Assembly (NCBI RefSeq): GCF_018139485.1 | Contig: NZ_JAGSNF010000019.1 | Span: 89,253-153,252 of the forward strand | Length of the DNA: 64,000 nucleotides | Direction: 5' to 3' | Source: Phycicoccus avicenniae | Lineage (GTDB): Bacteria > Actinomycetota > Actinomycetes > Actinomycetales > Dermatophilaceae | Shown here: positions 24,894 to 34,155 of the stretch, one piece after another | Numbering within the stretch: the stretch's first letter is position 1 | How the letters are laid out: the number at the start of each line of letters is the position of its first letter | Notes under the pieces: model-generated | The model's database searches: none | Seen by the model: only the letters and a program-made list of their open reading frames with translations | What the model was told of the DNA's origin: nothing | Made by a program: the position numbers and the translations under genes

Positions 24894-26576
24894 TCAGTGC
24901 ATCCCGTGCCGGGCGAGCGGATGGGCGAGCTCGCGCTCCTCGTACGCCAGGTGCGAGCGCAGGACGTCGGTGAGCAGGTCGACGACGTGCCGCAGCCGGT
25001 CCATCGCCCCGTCGTCCTCGGACACCAGGGCCACGAGCGCCCGGTCGACGTCGTCGAGGACGTCCGCGATGACCTCGTGCTCCTCCTGCAGACGGTCGAC
25101 GACGGGGCCGACCGCCGGGTCTGCCTCGCGCAGGTGCGGCAGCATCGAGACGTCCTCGATCGTGTGGTGCTGCGTGACGACCCGGCAGTACGACTCGCAG
25201 TAGGCGCCGAGGGTCCACTGGTTCTGCCGCATCGTCATCGCGTTGATGTGGGAGCGCGCGGAACCGACGGTCATCGCGCCCCGGGCGACCTGGTCGACGA
25301 TGTCGCGGACCTGGTCGAGCTCGGCGCGCAGGTGGTCGTGGATGGCGACGAGGTTGCGCGGGACGGCGAGCTCGTGGGGCGCGTACTCGTGGCCGTCGTC
25401 GGGGACGGGGTACCGCGGCCGAGCGGGCTCGTCCCACGGCAGGTCGCCGGTGAGCCGCGTCCCGTCGTCGGCGGTCGTGCGCAGGTCCCCGATCTCGACC
25501 ACCCCACCCGCCTCGACATTTCGGGGTGACCCCGAAATGTCCGGTGAGGCAAGGGAAGCGTTCTCGTGTGTCGCGGGATGTTCTCTTGTCTCGGCGCCCC
25601 GGACCCCGTCGGCGGCGGCTCCCGCACCGGCATCGACCCCGGCGGCCCCGGCCGTGTCGGCAGGACGGGTCCCGTCGACGGCCGAACCGTCGGCGACCCG
25701 CGACCGCTCGACCTCGACGGCCTCGCGGACCGCGGGTGCGACCTCCTGGGCCCACACCCGGACGAGGTCCTCGTCGTCGGCGGCGAGGACGAACGTCGAC
25801 ATCCCGTGCTCGAGGGTCAGCCCGGCGAGCTGCTCGACCCAGTCCGCGGGTCCGCCGACCAGCCCGCCGCCGGACCGGCCGCCCGGGAAGACGTTGTAGA
25901 GCCGCCGGACGTCCTCGGGCGCGCGCCCGGCCGCCACCGCCGCCTCGTCGATCGTCGCGTTCATCGGTCCGAGCGCGTCGGGGTCGGCGTAGCCCATGCT
26001 CGGCAGCCACCCGTCGGCGATCCGCCCGGTGACCCGCAACATCCTCGGCTTGTACGCCCCGAGCCAGATGCCGACGGGATGGGCCGGCGCCGGCCCGGCG
26101 TGCAGCCCGCGGACCCGGTGGACCGACCCGTCGACCCGCACGGACCCCTGCCCGGACCAGAGGCCCCGGATGATCTCGACGGCCTCCACGAGACCCTCGA
26201 CGGCCTCACCCGGGGACAGCCGCCTGCCGCCCGCGGCCTCGATGGCGTCCCAGAAGGCGCCGGTGCCGAGCCCGAGCTCCACGCGTCCCCCGGTGAGCAG
26301 GTCGAGCGTCGCGACCGACCGGGCGAGGACGACGGGCGGGCGCAACGGGAGGTTCGCGACGTTGGGCGCGAGGCGCACGGCGGTCGTCCGGGCCCCGATG
26401 ACCGACAGCAGGGTCCAGGTGTCGAGGTGACGGGCCTGGTACGGGTGGTCCTGGACGCTCACGAGGTCGAGCCCGAGGACATCCGCGAGCTGGGCGATCT
26501 CGAGGACGTCCTCGGCCCTCGCGACGTCCGGGGTCGGGAAGACCCCGAACTCGAGCGGGTGCCCGTAGTCCGTCAT
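24894..26576 (-). CDS. LLM flavin/F420 oxidoreductase fused to hemerythrin-like domain
   Basis: 560 residues in two parts. Residues 1 to about 290 are an LLM-class (luciferase-like, F420- or FMN-dependent) barrel with FGVFPTPD, SVQDHPYQAR, GRVELGLGTGAFWD and PVGIWLGAYKPRMLRVTG. A low-complexity Ala/Gly/Asp linker (about 295-370) contains the segment SPDISGSPRNVEA, encoded by a perfect palindrome. The C-terminal part (about 400-555) is a hemerythrin/HHE helical bundle with IHDHLRAELDQV, VTQHHTIEDVSMLPHL, EEHEVI and HLAYEERELAHPL. Fusion of these two families is unusual; a redox or oxygen-sensing coupling is speculation. The ATG overlaps the TPR gene stop (ATGA). Confidence 0.85.
   Translation of the reverse strand: MTDYGHPLEFGVFPTPDVARAEDVLEIAQLADVLGLDLVSVQDHPYQARHLDTWTLLSVIGARTTAVRLAPNVANLPLRPPVVLARSVATLDLLTGGRVELGLGTGAFWDAIEAAGGRRLSPGEAVEGLVEAVEIIRGLWSGQGSVRVDGSVHRVRGLHAGPAPAHPVGIWLGAYKPRMLRVTGRIADGWLPSMGYADPDALGPMNATIDEAAVAAGRAPEDVRRLYNVFPGGRSGGGLVGGPADWVEQLAGLTLEHGMSTFVLAADDEDLVRVWAQEVAPAVREAVEVERSRVADGSAVDGTRPADTAGAAGVDAGAGAAADGVRGAETREHPATHENASLASPDISGSPRNVEAGGVVEIGDLRTTADDGTRLTGDLPWDEPARPRYPVPDDGHEYAPHELAVPRNLVAIHDHLRAELDQVRDIVDQVARGAMTVGSARSHINAMTMRQNQWTLGAYCESYCRVVTQHHTIEDVSMLPHLREADPAVGPVVDRLQEEHEVIADVLDDVDRALVALVSEDDGAMDRLRHVVDLLTDVLRSHLAYEERELAHPLARHGMH
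25515..25541. repeat. Perfect palindrome inside the LLM-hemerythrin linker
   Basis: Thirteen-base arms GACATTTCGGGGT and ACCCCGAAATGTC around a single central G, entirely inside the coding region. With the next 60 bases it is clearly less GC-rich than its surroundings, and it is read in frame through the interdomain linker. This looks like a small mobile palindromic element inserted without breaking the frame. Confidence 0.75.
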
Positions 26577-27013
26577 CCGCGCGGGTCCGCGTCGGGGTCG
26601 GCGTCGCCGTCCGCCGAGGCCGCCCCCGGGTCCCCCGGACCGAGGTCGTGCACCTCGAGTCGGCCGTCCCCGGCGTAGCCGCCGAGCAGCTCGGCCATCG
26701 CGAGGTGCGGCCTGGCCTCCCCGGCGCGCCCCTGCCGCTGCAGGGTCCGCCCGAGCAGCAGGTTCGCGTACGGCTCGTCCGGGTCGTCGGCGAGGACGGC
26801 GCGCGTCACCCGCTCGGACCGGCCGAGCTGGGCGGAGTGGAAGTACGCCCGGGCGAGCAGCAGCCGCAGCTCCGTCGTGCCGTGCAGCGGCGGGGCGAGG
26901 AGGCTCTCGTCGACGAGCGTCGAGAGCAGCGACGCCGCCTCCTGGTACTCGCCGTGCCGGTAGAGGCCCCGCGCCTGCTCGTAGCGCTCCGCGATGCTGC
27001 TGGTGGACGTCAT
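26573..27013 (-). CDS. Tetratricopeptide-repeat protein
   Basis: 146 residues, soluble. Two to three TPR units are visible: AERYEQARGLYRHGEYQEAASLLSTL (about 8-33), LRLLLARAYFHSAQLGRSERVTRAVL (48-73) and PYANLLLGRTLQRQGRAGEARPHLAMA (80-106), followed by an acidic Asp/Gly-rich tail. TPR proteins bind partners; given overlap with the LLM-hemerythrin gene (4 bp) and only 7 bp to the antiporter upstream, its partner may be one of these. No other function is visible. Confidence 0.8.
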   Translation of the reverse strand: MTSTSSIAERYEQARGLYRHGEYQEAASLLSTLVDESLLAPPLHGTTELRLLLARAYFHSAQLGRSERVTRAVLADDPDEPYANLLLGRTLQRQGRAGEARPHLAMAELLGGYAGDGRLEVHDLGPGDPGAASADGDADPDADPRG

Positions 27014-27020
27014 GGACGGC

Positions 27021-28640
27021 TCAACGTGGCTGCGGCCCCGGCTGTTCCGTCCCGCCGGAGCCGCCCGTACCCGGCCGCCGCAGCACCGCGGCCGCCCGGT
27101 CGGCGAGCTCGGCGCCGGCGCCGTCGTACAGCTGGAAGCCGGCGTGCGCCCCGTGCGCGAGCGCCGTCTCGAGGTCGTCGTCGTGCTGGGCGACCACCGC
27201 GACCGACCCGGCGTACCCGTGCGCGCGCAGCTGGTCGAGGGTGTCGAGGTTGTTGCCGTGGAAGGGCATGGCGAGCACGACGAGCGACACGTCGTGGAAC
27301 GGCCGGTCGGACCACATCTCCGGGTCGGTGGCGTCCGCCTCGCGGACCTCGAGCCCCTCCTCCTCGAGCAGGCGGCACCGGTCCCTCGACGCCTCGATGC
27401 CGACGACCCGCAGCCCGTACCCCTCGGCGAGCCGCTCGTAGGCCGCCCGCCCGACCCGCCCCATCCCGAGGACGACGGCCTCCGCCGGCCCGAGGTCGAG
27501 CGGCCGGTCCTCCGGGTGGGTCCGCTCGACGGGCCGGTCCGGCAGCAGCCCGCGCAGCGCGCTCGAGAGGTACTCCGGGTGCCGGCCGGGCAGGGACGTG
27601 AGGACCATGCTCGCCGCGACGGCCGTGGCGACGACCCGCAGCCAGCCCTCGTCGAGCAGCCCCTGGGGCGCGAGCGCGAGGACGATCAGCCCGAACTCCG
27701 AGAAGTTCGCGAGCGCCGTCCCGGTGAGCACCGCCGTGCGCCGCCGGAAGCCCGCGAGCCACAGCAGCGCCGCGAAGCCTAGGGCCTTGAGCGGCAGCAG
27801 GAGCAGCAGGCCCAGCCCCAGCGCGAGCTCGCCCACCGTCGGCAGCCCGCCGAGCCCGATGGCGACGAAGAAGCCGACGAGCAGCAGGTCCTTGAGCGCG
27901 AAGATGCTCTTCGCGAGCTCCCCGGAGCCGCGGTGGCCGGCGATGAGCATCCCCATGACGAGCGCCCCGAGGTCGCCCTTGACCCCCACGGCCTCGAAGA
28001 GCGCGTAGCCCGGGACGAGCGCGACGACGACGCCGAAGAGCGGCAGCAGCTCGCCGTGCCCGACGGCCGCGAGCACCCGCCGGAGCAGGACGGCGCCGGG
28101 GACGACGAGGAGGAGCAGCACCGCCCACGGGCTCGGCGGGTCGCCCTCGGCGGTCGCGAGGAAGACGACCGCGGCGATGTCCTGGACGACGAGGACGCCG
28201 ATGGCGGTCCGGCCGCCGACGGACTGGGCGATGCCCCGCTCCTCGAGGATCTTCACGACGACGACGGTGCTCGAGAAGGACAGGGCGAACCCCACGAGCA
28301 GCCAGGTGACCGCCTCGTCCCCGACGAGGCCCACCCCGACGGCGCCGAGCACGCCGAGCGCCGCCGTCGCGAGCACGGTCGTCGCGACGAGGTGCACCGT
28401 CGCGGTCCCCCACACCTCGCGCCGGAGGAGGCCCCGGACGTCGACCTTGAGGCCGACCCCGAAGAGCAGGACGGTGACGCCGAGGTCGGCGATCGTCTGC
28501 AGGACGGGGACCTCCTCGACCCCGAGGGCCCGCAGGACGAACCCGGCGAGCAGGAAGCCGACGAGCGGCGGCAGCCGGACGGCCGAGGCGGCGAGCCCTC
28601 CGACGAGGGCGGCGACGAGGATGGCGGCGCTCGCGTCCAT
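27021..28640 (-). CDS. CPA2-family K+/H+ antiporter with TrkA-N domain (KefB-like)
   Basis: 539 residues. The first ~380 form a 12-13 helix Na+/H+ exchanger domain, with FALSFSSTVVVVKILEERG and VQDIAAVV typical of CPA2 (KefB/KefC, YbaL). A Rossmann TrkA-N domain follows (about 395-510) with VVLGMGRVGRAAYERL and GIEASRDRCRLLEEEG, which binds NAD(H) and gates transport. The protein probably exports K+ in exchange for H+. A strong AGGAGGA Shine-Dalgarno lies before the ATG. First gene of an operon with the TPR and LLM-hemerythrin genes, which suggests redox- or pH-responsive ion transport; that link is inferred. Confidence 0.9.
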   Translation of the reverse strand: MDASAAILVAALVGGLAASAVRLPPLVGFLLAGFVLRALGVEEVPVLQTIADLGVTVLLFGVGLKVDVRGLLRREVWGTATVHLVATTVLATAALGVLGAVGVGLVGDEAVTWLLVGFALSFSSTVVVVKILEERGIAQSVGGRTAIGVLVVQDIAAVVFLATAEGDPPSPWAVLLLLVVPGAVLLRRVLAAVGHGELLPLFGVVVALVPGYALFEAVGVKGDLGALVMGMLIAGHRGSGELAKSIFALKDLLLVGFFVAIGLGGLPTVGELALGLGLLLLLPLKALGFAALLWLAGFRRRTAVLTGTALANFSEFGLIVLALAPQGLLDEGWLRVVATAVAASMVLTSLPGRHPEYLSSALRGLLPDRPVERTHPEDRPLDLGPAEAVVLGMGRVGRAAYERLAEGYGLRVVGIEASRDRCRLLEEEGLEVREADATDPEMWSDRPFHDVSLVVLAMPFHGNNLDTLDQLRAHGYAGSVAVVAQHDDDLETALAHGAHAGFQLYDGAGAELADRAAAVLRRPGTGGSGGTEQPGPQPR

Positions 28641-28746
28641 CGGGTCCTCCTGGCGGGGGTCGCGGTCGGACGGCGGTCATCCTTCCAGCCCCGGCGCCAG
28701 CGCGGCAGGCCCCTCTCGTCGGGGACGGTTTGGCAAGATCGGGGCC

Positions 28747-30171
28747 GTGTCCGTCCACCGTCCCGCGACGGACCGGGAGGCGCCGCCGCGGACGTCCCGG
28801 TCCGGGCGCTTCGCGGCCTCCGCACGGACGACGGCACGCAGCACCGCGCGGGGGACGGTCCGGGGCGGCACCGCCGGCGTCCGGGCCGTCGGCCGGGGCG
28901 GACGGGCCGCCGGACGCCGGTTCCGCCGGTTCACGACGGCCGACGGCGCGGGGGCCACCGGGCTTGCCCGGCTCACCGAGCTGCACGCCGTGAACACCGC
29001 CGGCGACGCGGCCGTGACGATCTCGCTCGCCGGCACCGTGTTCGCGATGCCGACCGACGAGGCGCGGGGGCGGGTGGCCCTGTTCCTGCTGCTCACGATG
29101 GCGCCCTTCCTCCTGCTCGCGCCGCTCATCGGGCCGCTCCTGGACCGCTTCCGGCACGGGAGGCGCTGGGCGCTCGGCACGACGTTGGCGGTGCGCGGCT
29201 TCCTCGCCTGGGTGCTCGCGTCCGCCGTCGTCGCCGACAGCGCGTGGCTCTTCCCGGCCGCCCTCGGCTGCCTCGTCGCCGCGCGGTCCTACGCCGTCGC
29301 CCGGGCCGCCGCGGTCCCCCGGCTGCTGCCGCGCGAGGTCTCCCTCGTCGGGGCGAACGCCCGGCTCAACATCGCGGGCGTCATCGGGATGGTCCTCGGT
29401 GGCGGGCTCGCCGGGGCCGCCGCGCAGGCCGGGCCGGACTGGTCGCTGCGGGTCGCCTTCGTCGTCTTCGTCGTCGCCACGGTCCTGTCGATCCGCCTCC
29501 CGGACCGGGTCGACTCCAGTCTCGGCGAGACCGACGTCGACGGCACCCCGGTCGACCGCGAGCCGCTCGACGACCCGGTCCGCGACACCCGCCGGATGCG
29601 TGCCCTGCCGGTCGCCGTGCGGTACGTGCTGTGGCTGACGACCGGCGCCCGGATGCTCGCAGGGTTCCTCACCCTCTTTCTCCTCTTCCTCATGCGCGAG
29701 GTGCCGATCCCCGGGTGGAGCGGCCCCCTCGTCATCGGCCTCGTCGTCGCGGCCGCGGGCACCGGCAACGCCGTCGGGTCGCTCGTCGGGAACCGCAAGG
29801 ACACCCCGGCCCCCGAGGTCATGGCGACGGCGATGGCCGCCGTCGCCGTCGTCACCTCCGTCGTGGCCGCGGTCCTGTACTCGGTGTGGGCCATCGTGCT
29901 CGTCGGCCTCGTGTCCGGGATGTACGCCCAGCTCTCGAAGCTGTGCCTCGACGCGCTCGTCCAGCGCGACGTCCCGGACCGGACCCGCGCCCGGGTCTTC
30001 TCGTGGTCGGAGACGATCCTCCAGGCCTGCTGGGTCGTCGGCGGCACGATCGGCATCCTCGTCCCGCTCCGGCCGGGGCTGGGCTTCGGCATCATCACCG
30101 TCGTCGTCCTGCTCATGGGGGCCGTCGCCGTCCGGGCCCGACGGACCGCCCCCACCCCCGCCGTGCGATGA
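28747..30171 (+). CDS. MFS transporter
   Basis: 474 residues. An Arg/Thr-rich cytosolic N-terminus of about 70 residues precedes 10-12 membrane helices with MFS features, such as GPLLDRFRHGRRWALGTTLAVRG between helices 2 and 3. In the middle a cytosolic loop (DRVDSSLGETDVDGTPVD) splits the two halves. Substrate unknown; related actinobacterial proteins are simply labelled MFS. I chose the GTG at 28747 because it is the first start after the divergent antiporter promoter region. Its stop overlaps the ATG of the TVP38 gene (ATGA). Confidence 0.8.
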   Translation: MSVHRPATDREAPPRTSRSGRFAASARTTARSTARGTVRGGTAGVRAVGRGGRAAGRRFRRFTTADGAGATGLARLTELHAVNTAGDAAVTISLAGTVFAMPTDEARGRVALFLLLTMAPFLLLAPLIGPLLDRFRHGRRWALGTTLAVRGFLAWVLASAVVADSAWLFPAALGCLVAARSYAVARAAAVPRLLPREVSLVGANARLNIAGVIGMVLGGGLAGAAAQAGPDWSLRVAFVVFVVATVLSIRLPDRVDSSLGETDVDGTPVDREPLDDPVRDTRRMRALPVAVRYVLWLTTGARMLAGFLTLFLLFLMREVPIPGWSGPLVIGLVVAAAGTGNAVGSLVGNRKDTPAPEVMATAMAAVAVVTSVVAAVLYSVWAIVLVGLVSGMYAQLSKLCLDALVQRDVPDRTRARVFSWSETILQACWVVGGTIGILVPLRPGLGFGIITVVVLLMGAVAVRARRTAPTPAVR

Positions 30172-30851
30172 GCGTCCCCGCCCCCGACGTCCCGGCGGTG
30201 CCCGCGCGTGAGCCGGCCGTGGCCCGCCTGGGCCTCCTCGGCCTCCTGCTCGGCACGCTCGTCGCCGGCGCGGTGGCCGTCGTCGTCCTCGGCGGCGACC
30301 TCGACGCCGTCCGGGCCGCCGTCCGGGACGCCGGGCCCTGGGGTCCCGCCGTGTTCGTCGTCGCCCACGTCCTGCTCACCCTGGCCCCGGTGCCGAAGAG
30401 CATCCTCGTGACCATCGCGGGTGCGCTCTTCGGGGTCTCCACCGGCGTCGTCGTCGCCTGGGTCGCCGCGGTCGTGAGCGCCCTCGTCGGGTTCGCCGTC
30501 GCCCGTCGGCTCGGGCGGGAGCCGGTGGCCCGGGTCGCCGGTCCGCGGCTGGCCGGGGTCCAGGACCTCGCGCGCGACCAGGGGGTGCTGTCCGTCGTCG
30601 TCCTGCGGCTCACCCCCGTCGTGCCGTTCACGATCGTCAACTACGCCTGCGGGGTGAGCGCGGTGAGCCGTCGGGACTACGTCGTCGGCACGCTGGTGGG
30701 CGTCGTGCCCGGGACGGTGGCGTACACGCTCGTCGGCGCCTCCGCCGTGGCGGACGGGTCGGTCGTCCTCCTCGGCGTCGGGGCCGCCGTGCTGCTCCTC
30801 GTCGTCACCGGCGTCGTCGCTCGCCGGCTCCGCGGTGCGGGCGCTCCCTGA
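30168..30851 (+). CDS. TVP38/TMEM64 (DedA-like, SNARE-associated) membrane protein
   Basis: 227 residues with about six hydrophobic segments. The core VTIAGALFGVSTGVVVAWVAAVVSALVGFAVARRLGR and the later LRLTPVVPFTIVNYACGVSAVSRRDYVVGTLVGVVPGT carry the conserved features of the SNARE-assoc/VTT domain. DedA/TVP38 proteins act as lipid scramblases or in membrane homeostasis; the specific role here is unknown. Translationally coupled to the MFS gene upstream. Confidence 0.88.
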   Translation: MSVPAPDVPAVPAREPAVARLGLLGLLLGTLVAGAVAVVVLGGDLDAVRAAVRDAGPWGPAVFVVAHVLLTLAPVPKSILVTIAGALFGVSTGVVVAWVAAVVSALVGFAVARRLGREPVARVAGPRLAGVQDLARDQGVLSVVVLRLTPVVPFTIVNYACGVSAVSRRDYVVGTLVGVVPGTVAYTLVGASAVADGSVVLLGVGAAVLLLVVTGVVARRLRGAGAP

Positions 30852-30949
30852 CCACGCGACCGCCTCCGGCCGGGATGGCTCGAACGGGCCATGGCGCACG
30901 TCGGGTCGGCGACGGCACCCTGGGGTCGACACACCGGGAGGGGGAGACC

Positions 30950-31780
30950 ATGTCAGCGGAGACCGCAGCAGGACCGAGCCCGAGCCACGTCAAGGACGCC
31001 CACCGGGCGATGTGGGCGCGGGGTGACTACCCGGCCGTCGCCGACCGGCTCATCCCGGACCTCGGGGGCCGGCTCGTCACCGCCCTCGGCGTCGGGCCCG
31101 ACGACCGGGTCCTCGACGTCGCGGCGGGCTCGGGCAACGCCTCCCTCCCCGCCGCCCGGGCGGGTGCCCGCGTCACGGCGTCGGACCTCACCCCGGAGCT
31201 GCTCGACGCCGGACGCCGGCGCGCGGCCGACACCGGGCTCGACCTCGCGTGGGAGGTGGCGGACGCCGAGGCGCTGCCCTACGACGACGCGTCCTTCGAC
31301 GTCGTGATGTCGAGCGTGGGGGTGATGTTCGCGCCCCGCCACGAGACGGCCGCCGCCGAGCTGCTGCGGGTGTGCCGGCCGGGCGGCCGGGTCGGGGTGC
31401 TGTCGTGGACCCCGGACGGGTTCGTCGGCCGGCTGCTCGCCACCCTGCGGCCCTGGGCCCCGGCCCCGCCGCCGGGCGCGTCGCCGCCGCCGCTGTGGGG
31501 GACGCCCGGCCACGTGGGCGACCTCTTCGGCGACGGGGTCACCGACCTCACGCACGACCGCGGCGAGGTCGTCGTCGAGGGGTTCACGGGCCCCACCGAG
31601 TTCCGCGAGTACTTCGCCGCCGGGTACGGGCCGATGCTCACGGTGTACCGGTCGACGGCGGACGACCCGGAGCAGCGGGCCGCGCTGGAGGAGGCGGTCG
31701 ACGCGCTCGTCGCCGAGCACGACGAGGGCGGGGGCACGATGCGCTGGTCCTACCTGCTGTCCACGGCGACCCGCGCCTGA
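30950..31780 (+). CDS. Class I SAM-dependent methyltransferase
   Basis: 276 residues. SAM-binding motif I is VLDVAAGSGNASLPAAR (about 48-64), with an acidic residue ending strand 2 (ASDLTPELLDAGR) and motif III-like DAEALPYDDASFDVVMSSVGVMF near 106-128. The C-terminal half is typical of Methyltransf_11/25 proteins, often of small molecules or quinone precursors. ATG was chosen for its purine-rich GGGAGGGGGAG ribosome site; 98 bp separate it from the TVP38 gene. Substrate unknown. Confidence 0.85.
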   Translation: MSAETAAGPSPSHVKDAHRAMWARGDYPAVADRLIPDLGGRLVTALGVGPDDRVLDVAAGSGNASLPAARAGARVTASDLTPELLDAGRRRAADTGLDLAWEVADAEALPYDDASFDVVMSSVGVMFAPRHETAAAELLRVCRPGGRVGVLSWTPDGFVGRLLATLRPWAPAPPPGASPPPLWGTPGHVGDLFGDGVTDLTHDRGEVVVEGFTGPTEFREYFAAGYGPMLTVYRSTADDPEQRAALEEAVDALVAEHDEGGGTMRWSYLLSTATRA

Positions 31781-31899
31781 CCGACGCCGGGATCCGGCGG
31801 GTCCTGCGTCGGCTGCTCCGGTTCGCTCGTCGCGGACCGGGTAGGGAGCGGGGGAGGCCGGTCGACGGGACCGGCCAGGACCGAAGGAGCAGCGACACC

Positions 31900-32895
31900 G
31901 TGACGCGGTTCGGCTACACCCTCATGACCGAGCAGAGCGGCCCGAAGCAGCTCGTCGACAGCGCCGTGCGCGCCGAGGCGGCCGGTTTCGACCTGCTCGT
32001 GTCCAGCGACCACTACTCCCCGTGGCTCACCGAGCAGGGGCACGCCCCCTACGCCTGGACCGTCCTCGGCGCCGTCGCCCAGGCGACGAGCAGCGTCGAG
32101 CTCATGACGTACGTGACCTGCCCGACGATCCGGTACCACCCCGCCGTCGTCGCGCAGAAGGCCGCGACCCTGCAGATCCTCGCCGACGGGCGCTTCACCC
32201 TCGGGCTCGGCGCCGGGGAGAACCTCAACGAGCACGTCATCGGCCAGGGGTGGCCGCCCGTCGCCCAGCGCCAGGACATGCTCGACGAGGCCGTCCAGAT
32301 CATCAAGCGGCTGCACACCGGCGAGCTCGTCACCTACCGCGGCGAGTACTTCGACGTCGACTCCGCGCGCATCTGGGACCTCCCGGACGAGCCGGTGGGC
32401 ATCGGCGTCGCCGTGAGCGGACGGGCCGGCATCGAGCGGTTCGGACCGGACGCCGACCACCTCGTCGCCGTCGAGCCGAACGGCGACCTCGTGAGCGCGT
32501 GGAACGAGCTCGCCGGGTCGACGATCGGGCAGGACGCGCGGGCCATCGGGCAGATCCCGATCTGCTGGGACCCCTCCGAGGAGGCCGCCGTCACCCGGGC
32601 CCACGAGCAGTTCCGGTGGTTCGCCGGCGGCTGGAAGGTCAACGCCGACCTGCCGACGCCGATGGGGTTCAGCGGGGCCACCCAGTTCGTCCGCGAGGAG
32701 GACGTCGCCGCCTCGATCCCGTGCGGCCCCGACCTCGACCGGATCGTCGAGGCCGTGTCCGCGTTCTGGGAGGCCGGCTTCACCGACGTCGCCCTCGTCC
32801 AGGTCGGCGGGGAGACCGAGCAGCAGCGCGGCTTCCTCGACGGTCCGGCCGCCGACCTGCTCGCCCGGCTCCGGGACGCCGCTCCGACCGGCTGA
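31900..32895 (+). CDS. F420-dependent LLM-class oxidoreductase (TIGR03557-type)
   Basis: 331 residues, a full-length luciferase-like barrel. VTRFGYTLMTEQSGP at the start, SSDHYSPWL near 38-46, TYVTCPTIRYHP and LGLGAGENLNEHV match the family related to F420-dependent glucose-6-phosphate dehydrogenase. It should transfer hydride between coenzyme F420 and an unknown substrate. GTG start preceded by a clear AAGGAG at 31884-31889. Together with the 24894 gene it implies that the cell makes F420. Confidence 0.88.
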   Translation: MTRFGYTLMTEQSGPKQLVDSAVRAEAAGFDLLVSSDHYSPWLTEQGHAPYAWTVLGAVAQATSSVELMTYVTCPTIRYHPAVVAQKAATLQILADGRFTLGLGAGENLNEHVIGQGWPPVAQRQDMLDEAVQIIKRLHTGELVTYRGEYFDVDSARIWDLPDEPVGIGVAVSGRAGIERFGPDADHLVAVEPNGDLVSAWNELAGSTIGQDARAIGQIPICWDPSEEAAVTRAHEQFRWFAGGWKVNADLPTPMGFSGATQFVREEDVAASIPCGPDLDRIVEAVSAFWEAGFTDVALVQVGGETEQQRGFLDGPAADLLARLRDAAPTG

Positions 32896-32919
32896 GCGTC
32901 CCCTCAGCGGGGTGGTGGG

Positions 32920-32937
32920 CCGGGGTGGTCACCCCGG
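32920..32937. terminator. Hairpin between LLM and DUF808 genes
   Basis: Arms CCGGGGTG (32920-32927) and CACCCCGG (32930-32937) around a 2-base centre, in the 64-bp gap between convergent genes. Likely bidirectional terminator. Confidence 0.6.
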
Positions 32938-32959
32938 TTCGCCGCCCCACCGGGCGTGG

Positions 32960-33919
32960 TCAATGGGCGGCGGAGGCGTCGGCCCCGTGCCCGCCGCGGG
33001 CCTTCGTCACGGCGTGGACGACCGCGACGACGACCCCTCCGACGACGGCCCCGACCACGGCGGAGGCCAGCGTGTTCGTCACCCAGCCGAGGACGCCGCC
33101 GAGGGCACCGGTGCCGTCGTGCACGGCCTCCTCGAGGTGGTGCACGACGTCGTAGAGGGCGTGCCAGCCGAGGTCGTCGGTCCCGACGAGCAGGATGTGC
33201 CCGCCGACCCAGAGCATCGCGACGACGCCGACCGTCGACAGCCCGGCGAGGACCTTCGGCATCGCCGCGACGAGCGCCCGCCCGACCCGCTGCGCCCCGG
33301 CCGACTCGCGCTCGGCGAGGCTCAGCCCGATGTCGTCCATCTTCACGATGAGGGCCACGACCCCGTAGACGAGCGCCGTGATGAAGACCGCGACGACGAC
33401 GAGGACGAGCGCCCGCGTCACGAACGGCTCCGACGCGACGTCGTCGAGCGCGATGACCATGATCTCGGCGGACAGGATGAGGTCGGTGCGGATGGCCCCC
33501 TTGACCATCGTCTCCTCCTGCTCGGGACCGATGTCCGTCACCGGCGCCTTCGGGGCCTCGTGGTGCGAGAGCTTCTCCCAGATCTTCTCGGCACCCTCGA
33601 AGCACAGGTAGGTGCCGCCCGCCATGAGGATCGGGGTGAGCAGCCACGGCAGGAACTGGCTGAGCAGCAGGGCCACCGGGAGGATGACGAGCAGCTTGTT
33701 GCGGATCGAGCCGACGGCGATCCGCCGGACGATCGGCAGCTCCCGCTCGGGCCGGACGCCGTGGACGTAGCGCGGGGTCACCGCCGTGTCGTCGACGACC
33801 ACCCCCGCCGCCTTGGCGCCGGCACGGCCGGCCGCGGCACCGACGTCGTCCACCGACGCCGCCGCCAGCCGGGCGAGCGCCGCCACGTCGTCGAGCAGCG
33901 CCACCAGTCCGCCGGCCAT
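32960..33919 (-). CDS. DUF808 family (YedI-like) inner membrane protein
   Basis: 319 residues. The N-terminal soluble part MAGGLVALLDDVAALARLAAASVDDVG and the motif DDTAVTPRYVHGVRPERELPIV are highly characteristic of DUF808/YedI. Several membrane helices follow (about 75-110, 165-200, 225-250, 280-305). Function unknown. The ATG at 33917-33919 begins the family N-terminus exactly, preceded by AGAGGACCTCGG. Divergent from the GGDEF gene with a 236-bp gap in which I see no clear regulatory site. Confidence 0.9.
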   Translation of the reverse strand: MAGGLVALLDDVAALARLAAASVDDVGAAAGRAGAKAAGVVVDDTAVTPRYVHGVRPERELPIVRRIAVGSIRNKLLVILPVALLLSQFLPWLLTPILMAGGTYLCFEGAEKIWEKLSHHEAPKAPVTDIGPEQEETMVKGAIRTDLILSAEIMVIALDDVASEPFVTRALVLVVVAVFITALVYGVVALIVKMDDIGLSLAERESAGAQRVGRALVAAMPKVLAGLSTVGVVAMLWVGGHILLVGTDDLGWHALYDVVHHLEEAVHDGTGALGGVLGWVTNTLASAVVGAVVGGVVVAVVHAVTKARGGHGADASAAH

Positions 33920-34155
33920 CCGAGGTCCTCTCCCCGCGCACCCGCCCTCGGGGTGCCGGTGCGGCCACGCTAGCGGTCCTCGGACCCCCACGTCCGGGTT
34001 CCCCACGTCGCCCGGCCCCGGGTTCGCCGCGAGCCGCGACGCTGGGATCCCTCCGGGCGAGCGGGATCGGGCAACAGGCCGCCCCGGAGTCGTCCGTTCG
34101 GCGCATCCCTCCCGGAACCGCCTCCACGGGGTCGGGCCGACCCCACACTGGGGCC

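Noticed and set aside
33920..34155. 236-bp gap between DUF808 and GGDEF genes, searched for operators
   Set aside because: Some repeated CCCCACGT/CGCCCGG words but no convincing palindrome or promoter.
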